Shown here piece by piece: positions 8,587-17,942 of a stretch of DNA of 39,052 bases. Under the pieces are notes generated by a model, which worked only from the letters and a program-made list of their open reading frames with translations, was not told where the DNA came from and did no database searches. The stretch is from NCBI GenBank assembly GCA_027450145.1, contig DAIDKH010000014.1, positions 26,002 to 65,053 on the forward strand, in the 5' to 3' direction. Each line of letters begins with the position of its first letter. Position 1 is the stretch's first letter. The stretch comes from Chthonomonadaceae bacterium (GTDB lineage: Bacteria > Armatimonadota > Chthonomonadetes > Chthonomonadales > Chthonomonadaceae). The translations under genes were made by a program, and so were the position numbers.

Positions 8587-11091
8587 CTAGAACTCTTCAA
8601 ATCCATCGTCATCATGAGCTTTTGCAGGTGCAGCAGACCGTCTCGCTGGTGCGGTTGGTCTTGCAGCAGCCCGTGGCTGAGGTACGATTGTATGGCGCAC
8701 CGGTCGTGCAGGTGGTTCTGGTTGCGTGTTCATCTGAACCGCCTGCAGGAACGACGAGTCTACCTGGAAGGTAGCCACCTGGCCCTGGAGTTCTCTTGCC
8801 TGCTGGCTCATCGACTGGCTTGCAGCAGAGGCCTGTTCTACCAGCGCTGCATTCTGTTGAGTTATCTGATCCATCTGCATAATGGCTTTGTTAACCTGCT
8901 CTATGCCGGCTGCTTGCTCTTGGCTCGCTGCGGATATCTCTGCGATTATATCGGCTACCTTCTTCACAGCGCCTACAATTTCATCTAGAGTCTGTCCGCT
9001 CTGGTTTACCAGCGATGTGCCCTCCTGAACCTTCTGGCCGCTATCCTGCACCAGAGCTTTTATCTCTTTTGCGGCGGAGGCGCTCCTGCCGGCAAGGCTA
9101 CGAACCTCTGCCGCGACTACTGCAAAGCCGCGCCCCTGCTCTCCTACTCTCGCCGCTTCAACCGCTGCATTAAGTGCTAGTAAATTCGTCTGGAATGCAA
9201 TTTCATCGATCACCGAGATAATATCGGAAATTCGCTTGCTCGACCGATTAATCTCCTCCATCGACGTAACAGCATTGCCAACCACCAAACCGCCCTTTTC
9301 AGCGACCTCTTTGGCCTGTGCAGCCAGCTGGTTAGCCTGGCGTGCATTGTCCGCGTTCTGTTTCACAGTCGAGGTCATCTCTTCCATGCTAGAGGCCGTC
9401 TCCTCAAGGCTCGAAGCCTGTTCTTCGGTGCGCTGGGAAAGGTCATCCGTGCCTGTTGCCAGTTCCCCAGATGCCTGGACGATATTATCCGCTGCTGATC
9501 TCGTTTGTGCTACTAACTCGGAAAGATTCGAGATCATATTTGCAAACGCATTACCCAGCACATCACGCTCACTCTGTGGTGAAACTTTTACTGTAAGGTC
9601 GCCACCTGCAATACGATCTGCTGCTTCTGCCATCATGCCTAGCGATGCAGTCATTTCGTTAAAGGCCTCGGCAAGTTTACCCACGGCGTCCTGGCGCTCT
9701 ACAGGGATATTTTGCGACAAGTCACCGGCAGCTATGGCAAGCGCTGCAGCCTGCATCTCCTCAATTTTTGCCGATAGATACGCCTTTTCCTCGATCTCGG
9801 TCCGCTGCCTGGCTTCCTCTGCCAGCTTTGCTGTAATATCTTCCCACTCCGCGCTGTAGGCGATCGTATTACCGCTGTCGTCCTTCACCGCCTGTATCAC
9901 CAGGTGCAGGGTGATGGGCCCAATTTGAATCTGAGCATCGTGAGGGAAGAGCGCCTCGTTTTTTAGGATATTGCGCTGATGTTGAGGGTTCGCATGAAAG
10001 TCGTCAATCACCCGCCCCATTAAGTTGTCCACAGAAAAGCTTGCGCCATAAGCCTTCTTCAAATCTGGCTCGACCATTCGCAAAGTTTCGCGCGATTTTC
10101 GATTCATGTAGATCAGCTTAAGATCAGGATCCACCATCATGATGTTGGTATTGGCACTGTCTAAAGCGGCGGTCATCTGAGCTATTCTGTGCTCTTTGGC
10201 TATTTTCTCCGTAACCTCTTCCCACTCGGCACTGTAGGCGAGTACATCACCCTTGTCGTCTTTTACTGCCGAAACCACCAGGTGAAGTGTAAGAGGCCCA
10301 ATATTTATGTCTGCCTCGTGCGGGAATATGCCATCCTTGCGGAGCATTGTTCGCTGCTGGATTGGGTTCTTGTGAAAATCATCAATACACCGTCCCATAA
10401 GCTGGTCCGCACGGAAGGTTACACCGAATGCCTGCTTTAATTCTCCTTCAATAGACTTCAGCGTCTCTGTGGAACGGCGGTTCATGTAAATAAGCTTAAG
10501 GTCGTGATCCACCATCATCACATTGGTGTTGGCACCATCCAGAGCAGCGGTAAGACGCGCAATCTGTTTCTCGCGGGCGATCCTCTCGGTGATGCGCTCC
10601 CAGTCAACGATATAGCCTGTTAACTCACCATCATCGTCAAATATGCCTGCAATCTTCATGTCGCAGGTACAGGGTCCTGTGCGAATTACCCCAGTGTAGG
10701 GCAGATTACGAGGATCGGCAGCACGCCTAAATTCCATTGGCTCGTCGGTAAACAGGAAATCCAGGTTAGATCCTACCACTTCCTTCGCGTGAAAGCTCTT
10801 CCATGCGTCGTTCCAGTTATGTAGATTTGGTTCCATGAGTTCAAGCGTCGCTACGGACTTCGGGTTTGCGTACAGGATGTTGAACTCGGTGTCGCACAGC
10901 ATGATTCCACTTCGAGAATGTTCAAGTGCGTTCCCGGCCCAGGACATTGGGTCAAAAGTAGCCTGTGGTGCGTCGACTACTTCGAGTTTTGGCTGTCGTG
11001 CTCGTGTGCGTGCCGTAGGAGGGGCCGCAGGTTTGGGTGCAGCGCCGGAAGCGGCTGGCGCGTTGATTGCTTTTTTCTGTGGCAAAGCCAT
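8587..11091 (-). CDS. Soluble methyl-accepting chemotaxis protein with three PAS domains
   Basis: An 834-residue chemoreceptor. The ATG at 11091 is chosen because GAGGA lies 9 nt upstream; another ATG two codons earlier is only 3 nt from it. No signal peptide or membrane segment is visible, so it should be cytoplasmic. After an Ala/Pro-rich N-terminus come three tandem PAS-like domains (about 46-175, 180-305, 305-430), the last two near-duplicates. A HAMP-like segment ([16 protein letters not shown]) follows, then the MCP signalling domain with the hairpin tip [20 protein letters not shown] and [21 protein letters not shown]. The C-terminus ends DGFEEF, close to the aromatic pentapeptide tether used to bind CheR/CheB in other receptors. 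It is last in the chemotaxis operon, before a strong terminator. The ligand is unknown; PAS domains may bind haem, flavin or small molecules. Confidence 0.93.
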   Translation of the reverse strand: MALPQKKAINAPAASGAAPKPAAPPTARTRARQPKLEVVDAPQATFDPMSWAGNALEHSRSGIMLCDTEFNILYANPKSVATLELMEPNLHNWNDAWKSFHAKEVVGSNLDFLFTDEPMEFRRAADPRNLPYTGVIRTGPCTCDMKIAGIFDDDGELTGYIVDWERITERIAREKQIARLTAALDGANTNVMMVDHDLKLIYMNRRSTETLKSIEGELKQAFGVTFRADQLMGRCIDDFHKNPIQQRTMLRKDGIFPHEADINIGPLTLHLVVSAVKDDKGDVLAYSAEWEEVTEKIAKEHRIAQMTAALDSANTNIMMVDPDLKLIYMNRKSRETLRMVEPDLKKAYGASFSVDNLMGRVIDDFHANPQHQRNILKNEALFPHDAQIQIGPITLHLVIQAVKDDSGNTIAYSAEWEDITAKLAEEARQRTEIEEKAYLSAKIEEMQAAALAIAAGDLSQNIPVERQDAVGKLAEAFNEMTASLGMMAEAADRIAGGDLTVKVSPQSERDVLGNAFANMISNLSELVAQTRSAADNIVQASGELATGTDDLSQRTEEQASSLEETASSMEEMTSTVKQNADNARQANQLAAQAKEVAEKGGLVVGNAVTSMEEINRSSKRISDIISVIDEIAFQTNLLALNAAVEAARVGEQGRGFAVVAAEVRSLAGRSASAAKEIKALVQDSGQKVQEGTSLVNQSGQTLDEIVGAVKKVADIIAEISAASQEQAAGIEQVNKAIMQMDQITQQNAALVEQASAASQSMSQQARELQGQVATFQVDSSFLQAVQMNTQPEPPARPVRHTIVPQPRAAARPTAPARRSAAPAKAHDDDGFEEF
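9810..10570 (-). repeat. Tandem duplication of a PAS-domain unit inside the chemoreceptor
   Basis: Two adjacent units of about 125 codons encode nearly the same sequence. Matching blocks include [20 protein letters not shown] versus [32 protein letters not shown] versus [21 protein letters not shown] versus IGPITLHLV, and [15 protein letters not shown] versus [15 protein letters not shown]. Boundaries are approximate (second copy about 9810-10190, first about 10190-10570). A more divergent third PAS lies N-terminal to them. Confidence 0.8.
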
Positions 11092-11128
11092 TTTCATTTT
11101 CCTCGTGTTGTTACCTAATGTTGGCCAG

Positions 11129-11626
11129 TTAGGCGGCCATTGCCATGCCGGCGCTGTCACCCAGCAACACGGCGTCTATGTCTAACAGAATAATTAGTTT
11201 GTCACCGGTACGAGCCATGCCACGCAGCATGTTGCCCACAAGACCGTTTCCAAAGTCAGGCGGTGGTTGGATATCGGCAGATGGTATGTTCATTACTTCA
11301 GACACGCTGTCGACTATCATTCCCATCACTCTCTCTTGCACCACCACTACCACTATGCAGGTAAACTGGTCGTATTCCACCGGTTCAAGGTTGAATTTCC
11401 GACGTAAGTCTACAATTGGAACGATCGTTCCGCGTAGGTTCAATACGCCACGTACCTCATGAGGCGAATTTGGAATACGGGTCGTAGGCACGAATCCTTT
11501 GATTTCTTGCACCTTCAGGATATCTACGCCGTATTCTTCATCTCCTAGTGAGAATGTTAGATACTGCCCATTGTCTGCAGTGGAACCCGCCTGTATATTC
11601 ACAGGGTCTACCTGGTTACTATTCAT
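11129..11626 (-). CDS. cheW: Chemotaxis coupling protein CheW
   Basis: A 165-residue scaffold that links the CheA kinase to chemoreceptors. The start is ATG 11626, preceded by GGAGAAAAGAGCCG; a longer frame reaching 11689 has no better ribosome site and runs into the globin gene. The CheW fold is clear: [21 protein letters not shown], then [20 protein letters not shown] and VDLRRKF, the hallmark beta-barrel motifs. About 18 polar residues precede the core. It lies 25 bp after the globin stop and 37 bp before the receptor start, within the chemotaxis operon. It probably pairs with the CheA and the soluble receptor encoded beside it. Confidence 0.96.
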   Translation of the reverse strand: MNSNQVDPVNIQAGSTADNGQYLTFSLGDEEYGVDILKVQEIKGFVPTTRIPNSPHEVRGVLNLRGTIVPIVDLRRKFNLEPVEYDQFTCIVVVVVQERVMGMIVDSVSEVMNIPSADIQPPPDFGNGLVGNMLRGMARTGDKLIILLDIDAVLLGDSAGMAMAA

Positions 11627-11651
11627 CGGCTCTTTTCTCCAGATTAATGCC

Positions 11652-12077
11652 TTAAGCCGCGTCTTTTGATTCGTGCGACGCTGCTTCAATCATGGTCGTA
11701 GCCAACACCTGGTAGGCGGCTAACCACGCATCACGCACCTCTGGGGTAAAATTGCGCCCCAGTCCCTGCTCCAGTGTCCATATCAGCGCCTGTCCCACAG
11801 CCGCATAATCCTCTGGTTTTACGCCATAGTCCACATGCTTTCGGCCAAGTGACTGCACGGCAGGCGCAATCTGCTCAATCTTGTTGAGCCCCCGCACAAC
11901 CATATTAAGGTGCTGCATAAGCTTCTTGCCCTGCCCCTGCATGTCACCACTAAACAGTGCCTTAAACTGGGGATTCTCGCTGAAGAGCCTGCCATAGAAC
12001 AGCTCTGCTGCTTGATCGGAGATTGGTATAACCTCATTAAAGCTATCTTGTACTAACCTAATCTGCTCGGGTGTCAT
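11652..12077 (-). CDS. Single-domain globin (flavohaemoglobin/Vitreoscilla type) within the chemotaxis operon
   Basis: A 141-residue haem-binding globin. The start is ATG 12077, preceded by GGAGG 7 nt upstream. Aligned by eye with Vitreoscilla haemoglobin, the proximal (F8) ligand is His81 in GRKHVDYGV. CD1 Phe is Phe42 (ALFSGD), B10 Tyr is Tyr28 (LFYGRLF) and E7 is Gln49 (GQGKKL). The Tyr-B10/Gln-E7 pair is typical of high-affinity bacterial globins. The C-terminal part (VGQALIWTLEQGLG, DAWLAAYQVLA) is also family-like. There is no reductase domain and no receptor fusion. It sits between cheA (23 bp away) and cheW (25 bp away), so it should be made with the chemotaxis complex. A role in oxygen or nitric-oxide sensing is attractive but inferred; detoxification or oxygen delivery remain possible. 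Confidence 0.92.
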   Translation of the reverse strand: MTPEQIRLVQDSFNEVIPISDQAAELFYGRLFSENPQFKALFSGDMQGQGKKLMQHLNMVVRGLNKIEQIAPAVQSLGRKHVDYGVKPEDYAAVGQALIWTLEQGLGRNFTPEVRDAWLAAYQVLATTMIEAASHESKDAA

Positions 12078-12100
12078 TAAGTGTCCTCCAATAAACAATT

Positions 12101-14155
12101 CTATGCTGCAGCTGTCATGATTGCCTGCGCAGGCATTACATTTCTGTACAGGCCCGGCACATCTATGATCAGTGCAACTCGTCCATCCCCTAAAATGGTG
12201 GCTCCTGCGATACCGTCCACCTTACGGTAATTACTCTCCAAACTCTTTATAACAACCTGGCTCTGGCCAATGAGCTCGTCTACCAGCAGGGCTATTTTGC
12301 GACCGTCGTTTTCTACGATAACCAGTAAGCCTCTGGTGGGCTCGCTCACGATCGGCTCGACACCAAAGAATTGGTAAAGACGCAATATGGGCAACACGTC
12401 GCCACGAACTAGAGCTACTTCCGTCTGCCCGGCTACAACGCGCACATCACCTTGTTTTGGTCGAATTGACTCGATGATACTGGTTAACGGTAGGATATAG
12501 ACCTCGTCACCCACGCGCAGCGAAAGCCCCTCCAGAATGGCCATCGTTAAAGGCAGGCGTATTCTAAAGCGAGACCCTTGGCCAGGCGTGGAACTGAGAG
12601 AAATAGCACCTCCCAGCCCTTGAACCGCCTGCTTCACAATATCCATTCCTACACCACGACCGCTTAAATCGGTTACCTTTGCAGCAGTAGAAAAGCCGGG
12701 ATGAAATATGTAGTTGTGTAACACGTCGTCTGGCGGCATAGGATCCGACTCCGAAATGAGTCCCCGATCAACAGCCTTGCGGTATATACGGTCCTTATCC
12801 AGACCCCGCCCGTCATCCGATACCTCGACGACGATATTTCCGCCTTCATGAAATGCATTGAGCGAAACTACACCGACTTCCGGTTTGCCGCACGCAACGC
12901 GCTCTTCTGGCGTTTCAAGGCCATGATCAATAGAATTTCGCACAAGATGGGTTAGAGGATCCGCTATCATCTCGATAACCGATTTGTCCAATTCGGTCTC
13001 TTCACCAGTCGTTTTTAGATCAATCTTCTTGTGGCACGTGGCAGCCAGATCTCTCACAAGCCGAGGAAACCGTCCGAAAGCGTGTTTAATGGGCAGCATT
13101 CTTACCGCCATCACTCGTTCCTGTAGCTCTCGAGAGGCTCGCTCCATAGCAGCTACTGCCTCCAAAAGCCTTGGTAAACTAGAAATCTCGAAGTGCTGAA
13201 CTACTTCGTTCAACATGGACTGGTTAATCACCAACTCACCAACGAGATTGATCAGCTTATCTATCTTGTCGGTGGAGACGCGCAGCGTATGGGTCTCCAT
13301 CTTTGCCGCCGCGGTGACAGTTGGCTCGGGAGCCGGAGATGTCACAATGGCCGCCGCAGCAACATCTGTCACAACTGCCTGCGCAACCGAAGCCACTTCA
13401 CACGCCACCTGTTGCGCAGCGTCACCCTGCCAATAGCCTGCTACAGCGGTCAGTGATACTTCGCAATCATCCGAAACAAACTCGAACGGTTCCAGCAGCT
13501 CAGACATGGGATGCTGAGAGGTGAACTCAACTTCCCAGGATACATAACATGCTTCCGGGTCGAAATTCGTAAGCGCAGGAATGTTTGAGGTGTCGCAGCG
13601 AACGTTGATCTCATCAACCATCTCGAACAGGTTCCGTAGCATGAGGATGGGGTCAGAGCCCTGTCGCAGTACATCTCGATTGGGTACGAATCGAAAAACA
13701 TACCGCTGCACCTCATCAGGAACAACCTGCTCAACAGGAGGCGAGGCAATTGTCGGCTTTTGCCCCTCCGAGTCCGCGATGGCTGCATCGATTCTTGCGA
13801 TGAGCGGATCCGAATTCGGCGCTGATGCGGCTTCGCCGCGGGCTACGGCCAGTAGGGACTTTAATTGATCTAATGACTCAAGCAATAACTGTGTAAGTTC
13901 ACTGGAGACGTGTGCTTGCCCGTTTCGAAGCCTGTCAAGCAGTGTTTCCAATCCATGAGTAAAATGGGCGATATCGGTGAAGCCAAATGTGGCACTGCCG
14001 CCCTTTATCGAGTGTGCACACCTAAATATTGTGTTTAGCAGCTCGCTATCGTTGGGGGCTTCCTCGAGGCGCAGTAATTGAGTTTCCAGCTCGGCCAACA
14101 GGTCGGCCGCCTCCTCGAAAAACGCCTGGTGAAAGATCGTCATGTCAAGGTTCAT
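12101..14155 (-). CDS. cheA: Chemotaxis histidine kinase CheA
   Basis: A 684-residue hybrid-free CheA. The N-terminal Hpt (P1) domain has the phospho-accepting His48 in CAHSIKGGS. A second region (about 160-245: DPILMLRNLFEMVDEI ... ACYVSWEVEF ... PFEFVSDDCEV) resembles the P2-like domain found in some CheA classes. Dimerisation segment P3 is at about 285-350 (THTLRVSTDKIDKLINLVGE). The ATPase P4 has the N-box HLVRNSIDHGLETPEER, the G1 box SDDGRGLD, and GFSTA with LSGRGVGMDIV. The C-terminal P5 is CheW-like. Its ATG overlaps the cheY stop by 4 bp (ATGA), implying translational coupling. It would phosphorylate the adjacent CheY. No receiver domain is fused. Confidence 0.97.
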   Translation of the reverse strand: MNLDMTIFHQAFFEEAADLLAELETQLLRLEEAPNDSELLNTIFRCAHSIKGGSATFGFTDIAHFTHGLETLLDRLRNGQAHVSSELTQLLLESLDQLKSLLAVARGEAASAPNSDPLIARIDAAIADSEGQKPTIASPPVEQVVPDEVQRYVFRFVPNRDVLRQGSDPILMLRNLFEMVDEINVRCDTSNIPALTNFDPEACYVSWEVEFTSQHPMSELLEPFEFVSDDCEVSLTAVAGYWQGDAAQQVACEVASVAQAVVTDVAAAAIVTSPAPEPTVTAAAKMETHTLRVSTDKIDKLINLVGELVINQSMLNEVVQHFEISSLPRLLEAVAAMERASRELQERVMAVRMLPIKHAFGRFPRLVRDLAATCHKKIDLKTTGEETELDKSVIEMIADPLTHLVRNSIDHGLETPEERVACGKPEVGVVSLNAFHEGGNIVVEVSDDGRGLDKDRIYRKAVDRGLISESDPMPPDDVLHNYIFHPGFSTAAKVTDLSGRGVGMDIVKQAVQGLGGAISLSSTPGQGSRFRIRLPLTMAILEGLSLRVGDEVYILPLTSIIESIRPKQGDVRVVAGQTEVALVRGDVLPILRLYQFFGVEPIVSEPTRGLLVIVENDGRKIALLVDELIGQSQVVIKSLESNYRKVDGIAGATILGDGRVALIIDVPGLYRNVMPAQAIMTAAA

Positions 14156-14529
14156 GCTGGTAGCACCTTGTCGATGACTTTAAGTAACTGTTCGGGGTGA
14201 AATGGCTTTACAATCCAACCGGTCGCACCAGCGGCCTTGCCCTCTGCTTTCCTGCTTTCCTGACTCTCGGTGGTAAGCATGAGAATAGGCGTAAATCGCA
14301 GCATAGCACGGGTCCTAACCTGTTTGATGAAGGTCAATCCATCCATTACAGGCATGTTCAGGTCGGTAATAATAAGATCTACCTTGCCACCTGGGGCGCC
14401 AGATAGCTTGTCGAGTGCCTCCTGGCCGTTTCCGCCCTCAATTACCGTGAATCCGGCTCCCTTTAGCGTGAACCCTACCATTTGTCGCATGGAACTCGAA
14501 TCGTCCACTATTAATGCTGTTTTACCCAC
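14152..14529 (-). CDS. cheY: CheY-like single-domain response regulator
   Basis: A 125-residue stand-alone receiver. All key positions are present: acidic pair Asp9/Asp10 (IVDDSSSMRQM), phospho-acceptor Asp56 (ITDLNMPVMDG), switch Thr86 (LMLTTES) and Lys108 (VKPFHPEQL). The SSSMRQM stretch is common in CheY proteins beside CheA. It overlaps cheA by 4 bp and lies 67 bp downstream of a STAS-domain gene. It is the likely phosphoryl target of the adjacent CheA. Whether it acts on a flagellar motor, twitching pili or another output cannot be told here, as no motility genes are in the window. Confidence 0.95.
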   Translation of the reverse strand: MGKTALIVDDSSSMRQMVGFTLKGAGFTVIEGGNGQEALDKLSGAPGGKVDLIITDLNMPVMDGLTFIKQVRTRAMLRFTPILMLTTESQESRKAEGKAAGATGWIVKPFHPEQLLKVIDKVLPA

Positions 14530-14596
14530 GAGTAGTTACCCCTCAGAATTTTTGCAGTTTTCAAACTGCTGCGTCCCCATACTGCATAAAAGCGAA

Positions 14597-14899
14597 TTAA
14601 ATATCGAACCCTATAAGGGCTGCTGTCTTGGCGCAGCTTTCGCTTAAACCCACCATCTCAATCCGGGTGCCACTAGATGTAGAGGCAGTAAGTAATCCGT
14701 GAATGATCTGCAACGCGGTAATGTCCATACGCTCTACAGCGGTCATATCCAGAACTAACTGTGTGGCCTTTGGCTGGCTTACAAGCTTTTGCGCGGCCTG
14801 CAGAAAGTGTTGCGCTTCAAAGATGTCTAGGACACCGGAGGCAGTGATCGTGCATTTGCCGCCACTCTTGCGAAAGATTACGTTTTTTACTGGCGTCAT
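14597..14899 (-). CDS. STAS-domain protein (anti-sigma-factor-antagonist-like), first gene of the chemotaxis operon
   Basis: A 100-residue single STAS domain related to SpoIIAA/RsbV. The start is ATG 14899, with GGAG about 9 nt upstream. The core runs KCTITASGVLDIFEAQHFL, then TQLVLDMTAVERMDITALQI and RIEMVGLSESCAKTAALIGF, matching the beta-alpha STAS pattern. At the place where SpoIIAA has MDSSGL (phospho-Ser58), this protein has MDITAL. The phosphosite is therefore Ile60, with Thr61 beside it, and regulation by Ser phosphorylation as in SpoIIAA looks doubtful. STAS proteins occur in several chemosensory operons. No partner anti-sigma kinase is nearby. Confidence 0.87.
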   Translation of the reverse strand: MTPVKNVIFRKSGGKCTITASGVLDIFEAQHFLQAAQKLVSQPKATQLVLDMTAVERMDITALQIIHGLLTASTSSGTRIEMVGLSESCAKTAALIGFDI

Positions 14900-15410
14900 A
14901 CTAATCGCTCCACAAGCAACGAATTTCTAAACTACTGGCACAATTATCGGTAATATCAAGTCATTCCTCAGGCAATTTAACGAGGAATTCTAACCGCCAA
15001 GGCAACTAAAAACATCTTAGGTTGTCGAACCGTACAAAAGTTCACCATTTTTCAAAATTTCAGCAAGCATCGATTGCACAATATAAGCAATTTGAATTAA
15101 TTAATTCTTGGCGGGGTTTTGATTTCCGCCGCCTCTGTTCGTGTCGTCAGGAGTTTGCACGTGGCCATTCCTTACCGAACAGTTCCCGTTAAGGCCGTAG
15201 TACTTCGAACAATGACTTAAGGATAAAATTTAGCCGGGCCACAGGCGTTGAGAACCTTAATGTGCTGAAAACTACAGTCTTCCGGCGGATAACTTATGGC
15301 CAAGCGAGCGGTTTTAAGCGTGTCGGATATCTTGAACGTTTGCAAAAAAACATGCCCGCTAATCCTTTTGGATACAGCGAGCATATTGGGACAAATGGCG
15401 ATAACTTGAT
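14900..15410. other. Intergenic region of about 510 bp upstream of the chemotaxis operon, no gene seen
   Basis: This A+T-richer stretch separates the start of the chemotaxis operon from the end of the DUF3472 gene, so it must hold the chemotaxis promoter and any terminator of the upstream gene. I could not find a convincing -35/-10 pair, sigma-54 or sigma-28 site. A GGCGG/CCGCC inverted repeat occurs near 15110-15140 but is weak. A short plus-strand frame from 15262 has no family resemblance and overlaps the DUF3472 gene. Confidence 0.5.
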
Positions 15411-16691
15411 CTACTTGGTCTGCGATACAGGCACAAGCGGAAGCATTTCAGAAGGTGGCACTCCGGATGCTTTTCGATTGAGCGGTTCCTGATAGTAGGA
15501 TGTTTCTGGCATAAAACCACCATTAATAAGATAGAACCGGTCACCAGTTACACCACTCCCCCTGTCCAACCTATCTTTCAATCCGTTGTTGGTGAAGGTA
15601 AAATGCGCAGTGGTGAGTTCTTGCCAAGGTGAATCTGTGGTGGTAATCCACTGGGGTCCAAATTCTGCCAGGCGCTCCTCGTACCCATTGCTGCCATTAA
15701 AATCCTCATTGAACGAGTACAGCCCGCGAAGGTAACCTCCATCGTGAGGTGCCTTGAAGCTGGCAATTAAGCCCCACTTTCCTCGTTCCGGGAAGAAGAA
15801 ATATCCACTGTACACGGTATATTCACCCTCTGGCTGGGCGGTCACCATGAACTTGTAAGTTTCATTTTTGTGCCAATGGTATACCAGGTGACTGTGAAGC
15901 CCTGTACCCTCATTGCCGAAACCACCTACAAACACGCCTTTGCCATGCGCGACCAGTGTAACGCGATTGGCTGCGGCAACCAGGCTGCGATGTATAGGTT
16001 CTGAGCCACTGTCCCACACAGAGAATATGATCCTCCGCTCCGTAGGGCTGTTTACCTGTATACCAAAATAGCCACGAGAGAAGCCACATGCCATGTAATA
16101 CGACCATAAGGGTGTTCGACGAACAGTCACCTCATTGTAGAAGCGGGTTATTTTGGAGCCGGGAGGGTACTGATACCACAGGTGAACCGACGGGCAGGCG
16201 CCATTAGGATTGGTACTAAAATGCGCTTCCCTTACGGCTGGACCAGACAACTGCAATGCCTGGGGATTACCAAATGTGGGTCCGCTACGTGATATTCCAG
16301 ATAGTTGGAACTGATATGCGCCTGGCGATGGGATTGAGTACGTTCCAAAATCGGCAGTTACCACATCCGCAGCGCCTCGGACTTTCACAGTGCGGCGCAC
16401 CCCTGCCACCTGCATCTGCAATGTAGAAGTCTGCCCCTCTGGCAGCGCAAGCGTGACGTTTACGTGCAGCTTGTCGGGCTGGCGTATTACGCCGTACCAT
16501 ACCACGTGCTGACGGCCGTTGTTCCACCCTACAATGCCCTGATCCTTGGATATCTGAATGCCTTCTGGGTCCGGCTGACTGAAAGCCGTGTAAGACGGGA
16601 CGCTAAGCGTGGCTTCCGCCGCCACGACAGATTGTGAGCTAATCATAATCGCTCCTACCGTCGCGAGTGCTGCAATATACCTAAGTTTCAA
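15411..16691 (-). CDS. Secreted DUF3472-domain protein
   Basis: A 426-residue exported protein with an N-terminal beta-rich part and a C-terminal DUF3472-like part; I believe the N-terminal part is DUF5077-like. Recognisable DUF3472 stretches are SVWDSGSEP, GFGNEGTGLHSHLVYHW, YSGYFFFPERGKWGLIASF and LRGLYSFNEDFNGSNGYEER. TTG 16691 is taken as the start: GGAGGTAA lies about 10 nt upstream, and it gives a clean signal peptide (KLRYIAALATVGAIMISSQS, cleavage near VVAAEA). The alternative ATG at 16742 overlaps the preceding stop (TAATG), has a poor ribosome site and adds 17 residues before the signal peptide. It is the last gene of the GntR-pseudopilin-lipoprotein operon. DUF3472 proteins often occur near carbohydrate-degradation genes; the activity is unknown. 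Confidence 0.83.
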   Translation of the reverse strand: MKLRYIAALATVGAIMISSQSVVAAEATLSVPSYTAFSQPDPEGIQISKDQGIVGWNNGRQHVVWYGVIRQPDKLHVNVTLALPEGQTSTLQMQVAGVRRTVKVRGAADVVTADFGTYSIPSPGAYQFQLSGISRSGPTFGNPQALQLSGPAVREAHFSTNPNGACPSVHLWYQYPPGSKITRFYNEVTVRRTPLWSYYMACGFSRGYFGIQVNSPTERRIIFSVWDSGSEPIHRSLVAAANRVTLVAHGKGVFVGGFGNEGTGLHSHLVYHWHKNETYKFMVTAQPEGEYTVYSGYFFFPERGKWGLIASFKAPHDGGYLRGLYSFNEDFNGSNGYEERLAEFGPQWITTTDSPWQELTTAHFTFTNNGLKDRLDRGSGVTGDRFYLINGGFMPETSYYQEPLNRKASGVPPSEMLPLVPVSQTK

Positions 16692-16741
16692 ACCACTATT
16701 ACCTCCGTGATTAATCACTGCGTTGCGTAACGAATACCACA

Positions 16742-16978
16742 TTATCTACCTGCCGAGGCGCGTGCTGGCACTGTTAAGCGTGGAACTCCTGGAGGCAATT
16801 GTGTAGATGGATGTGTAACCACACCTGGTGCAGCAGGAGGTACCCTGCTCTGCATCTGCCTTGCCAACGCAGGAGGAATAGCAGGAGCGCTGGGTGAGTG
16901 GTTGCAGCCGCAAACTGCACTCAGTGCGGCTGCAACCACAAAAAGGGTAAGCCTGCCGCACACCGTCGTTTTCATCAT
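16742..16978 (-). CDS. Small Pro-rich lipoprotein
   Basis: A 78-residue protein. The N-terminus is a lipoprotein-type signal (LTLFVVAAALSAVCGC) with a Cys that can be lipidated in VCGC-N; the -1 Gly fits, the -2 Cys is unusual. The mature part of about 53 residues is rich in Pro, Ala, Val and Arg, with no recognisable domain. AGGAG lies 4 nt before the first of two adjacent ATGs. It is placed between the pseudopilin gene (64 bp upstream) and the DUF3472 gene (immediately downstream). A similarly sized and placed Pro-rich membrane protein occurs at 35810-36031. Both contain a short RASA tetrapeptide near the C-terminus, which may be chance. Function unknown; an anchor or assembly partner of the pseudopilin or enzyme is a guess. 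Confidence 0.75.
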   Translation of the reverse strand: MMKTTVCGRLTLFVVAAALSAVCGCNHSPSAPAIPPALARQMQSRVPPAAPGVVTHPSTQLPPGVPRLTVPARASAGR

Positions 16979-17042
16979 GTTACTCCTACGTCGTTAAGCA
17001 GCTGCCACAAGATTCGCCCTGCAGCAGCTGCAGTTTCACGTT

Positions 17043-17867
<825 letters not shown>

Positions 17868-17882
17868 TCTTTACGACCTCCT

Positions 17883-17897
17883 GTTGTAGGATACAAC
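17883..17897. promoter_or_regulatory. Inverted repeat upstream of the pseudopilin gene
   Basis: GTTGTA-GGA-TACAAC, a perfect 6-bp inverted repeat with a 3-bp spacer. It lies just upstream of the pseudopilin ribosome site, in the 75-bp gap after the regulator gene. Its half-sites TGTA/TACA are shared with the larger palindrome at 19039-19056 but with a different spacing. It could be a secondary operator or a small mRNA hairpin; neither is shown. Confidence 0.4.
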
Positions 17898-17942
17898 GCA
17901 GAAAATGTCGCGCATCGCGCACTGCCAAGGCGCTTTTACAGC

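Noticed and set aside
9236-9859. Long plus-strand frame (207 codons) rich in Ser and Ala
   Set aside because: Entirely antisense to the conserved chemoreceptor signalling region; its composition is the mirror of Ala/Glu-rich coiled coil codons.
14900-15120. Possible sigma-54 or sigma-28 promoter for the chemotaxis operon
   Set aside because: TGGCAC and ACCGATAA fragments occur, but the partner boxes are missing or wrongly spaced or oriented.
15262-15492. Plus-strand open frame of 76 codons
   Set aside because: No recognisable motif or good ribosome site, and it overlaps the 3' end of the DUF3472 gene on the other strand.
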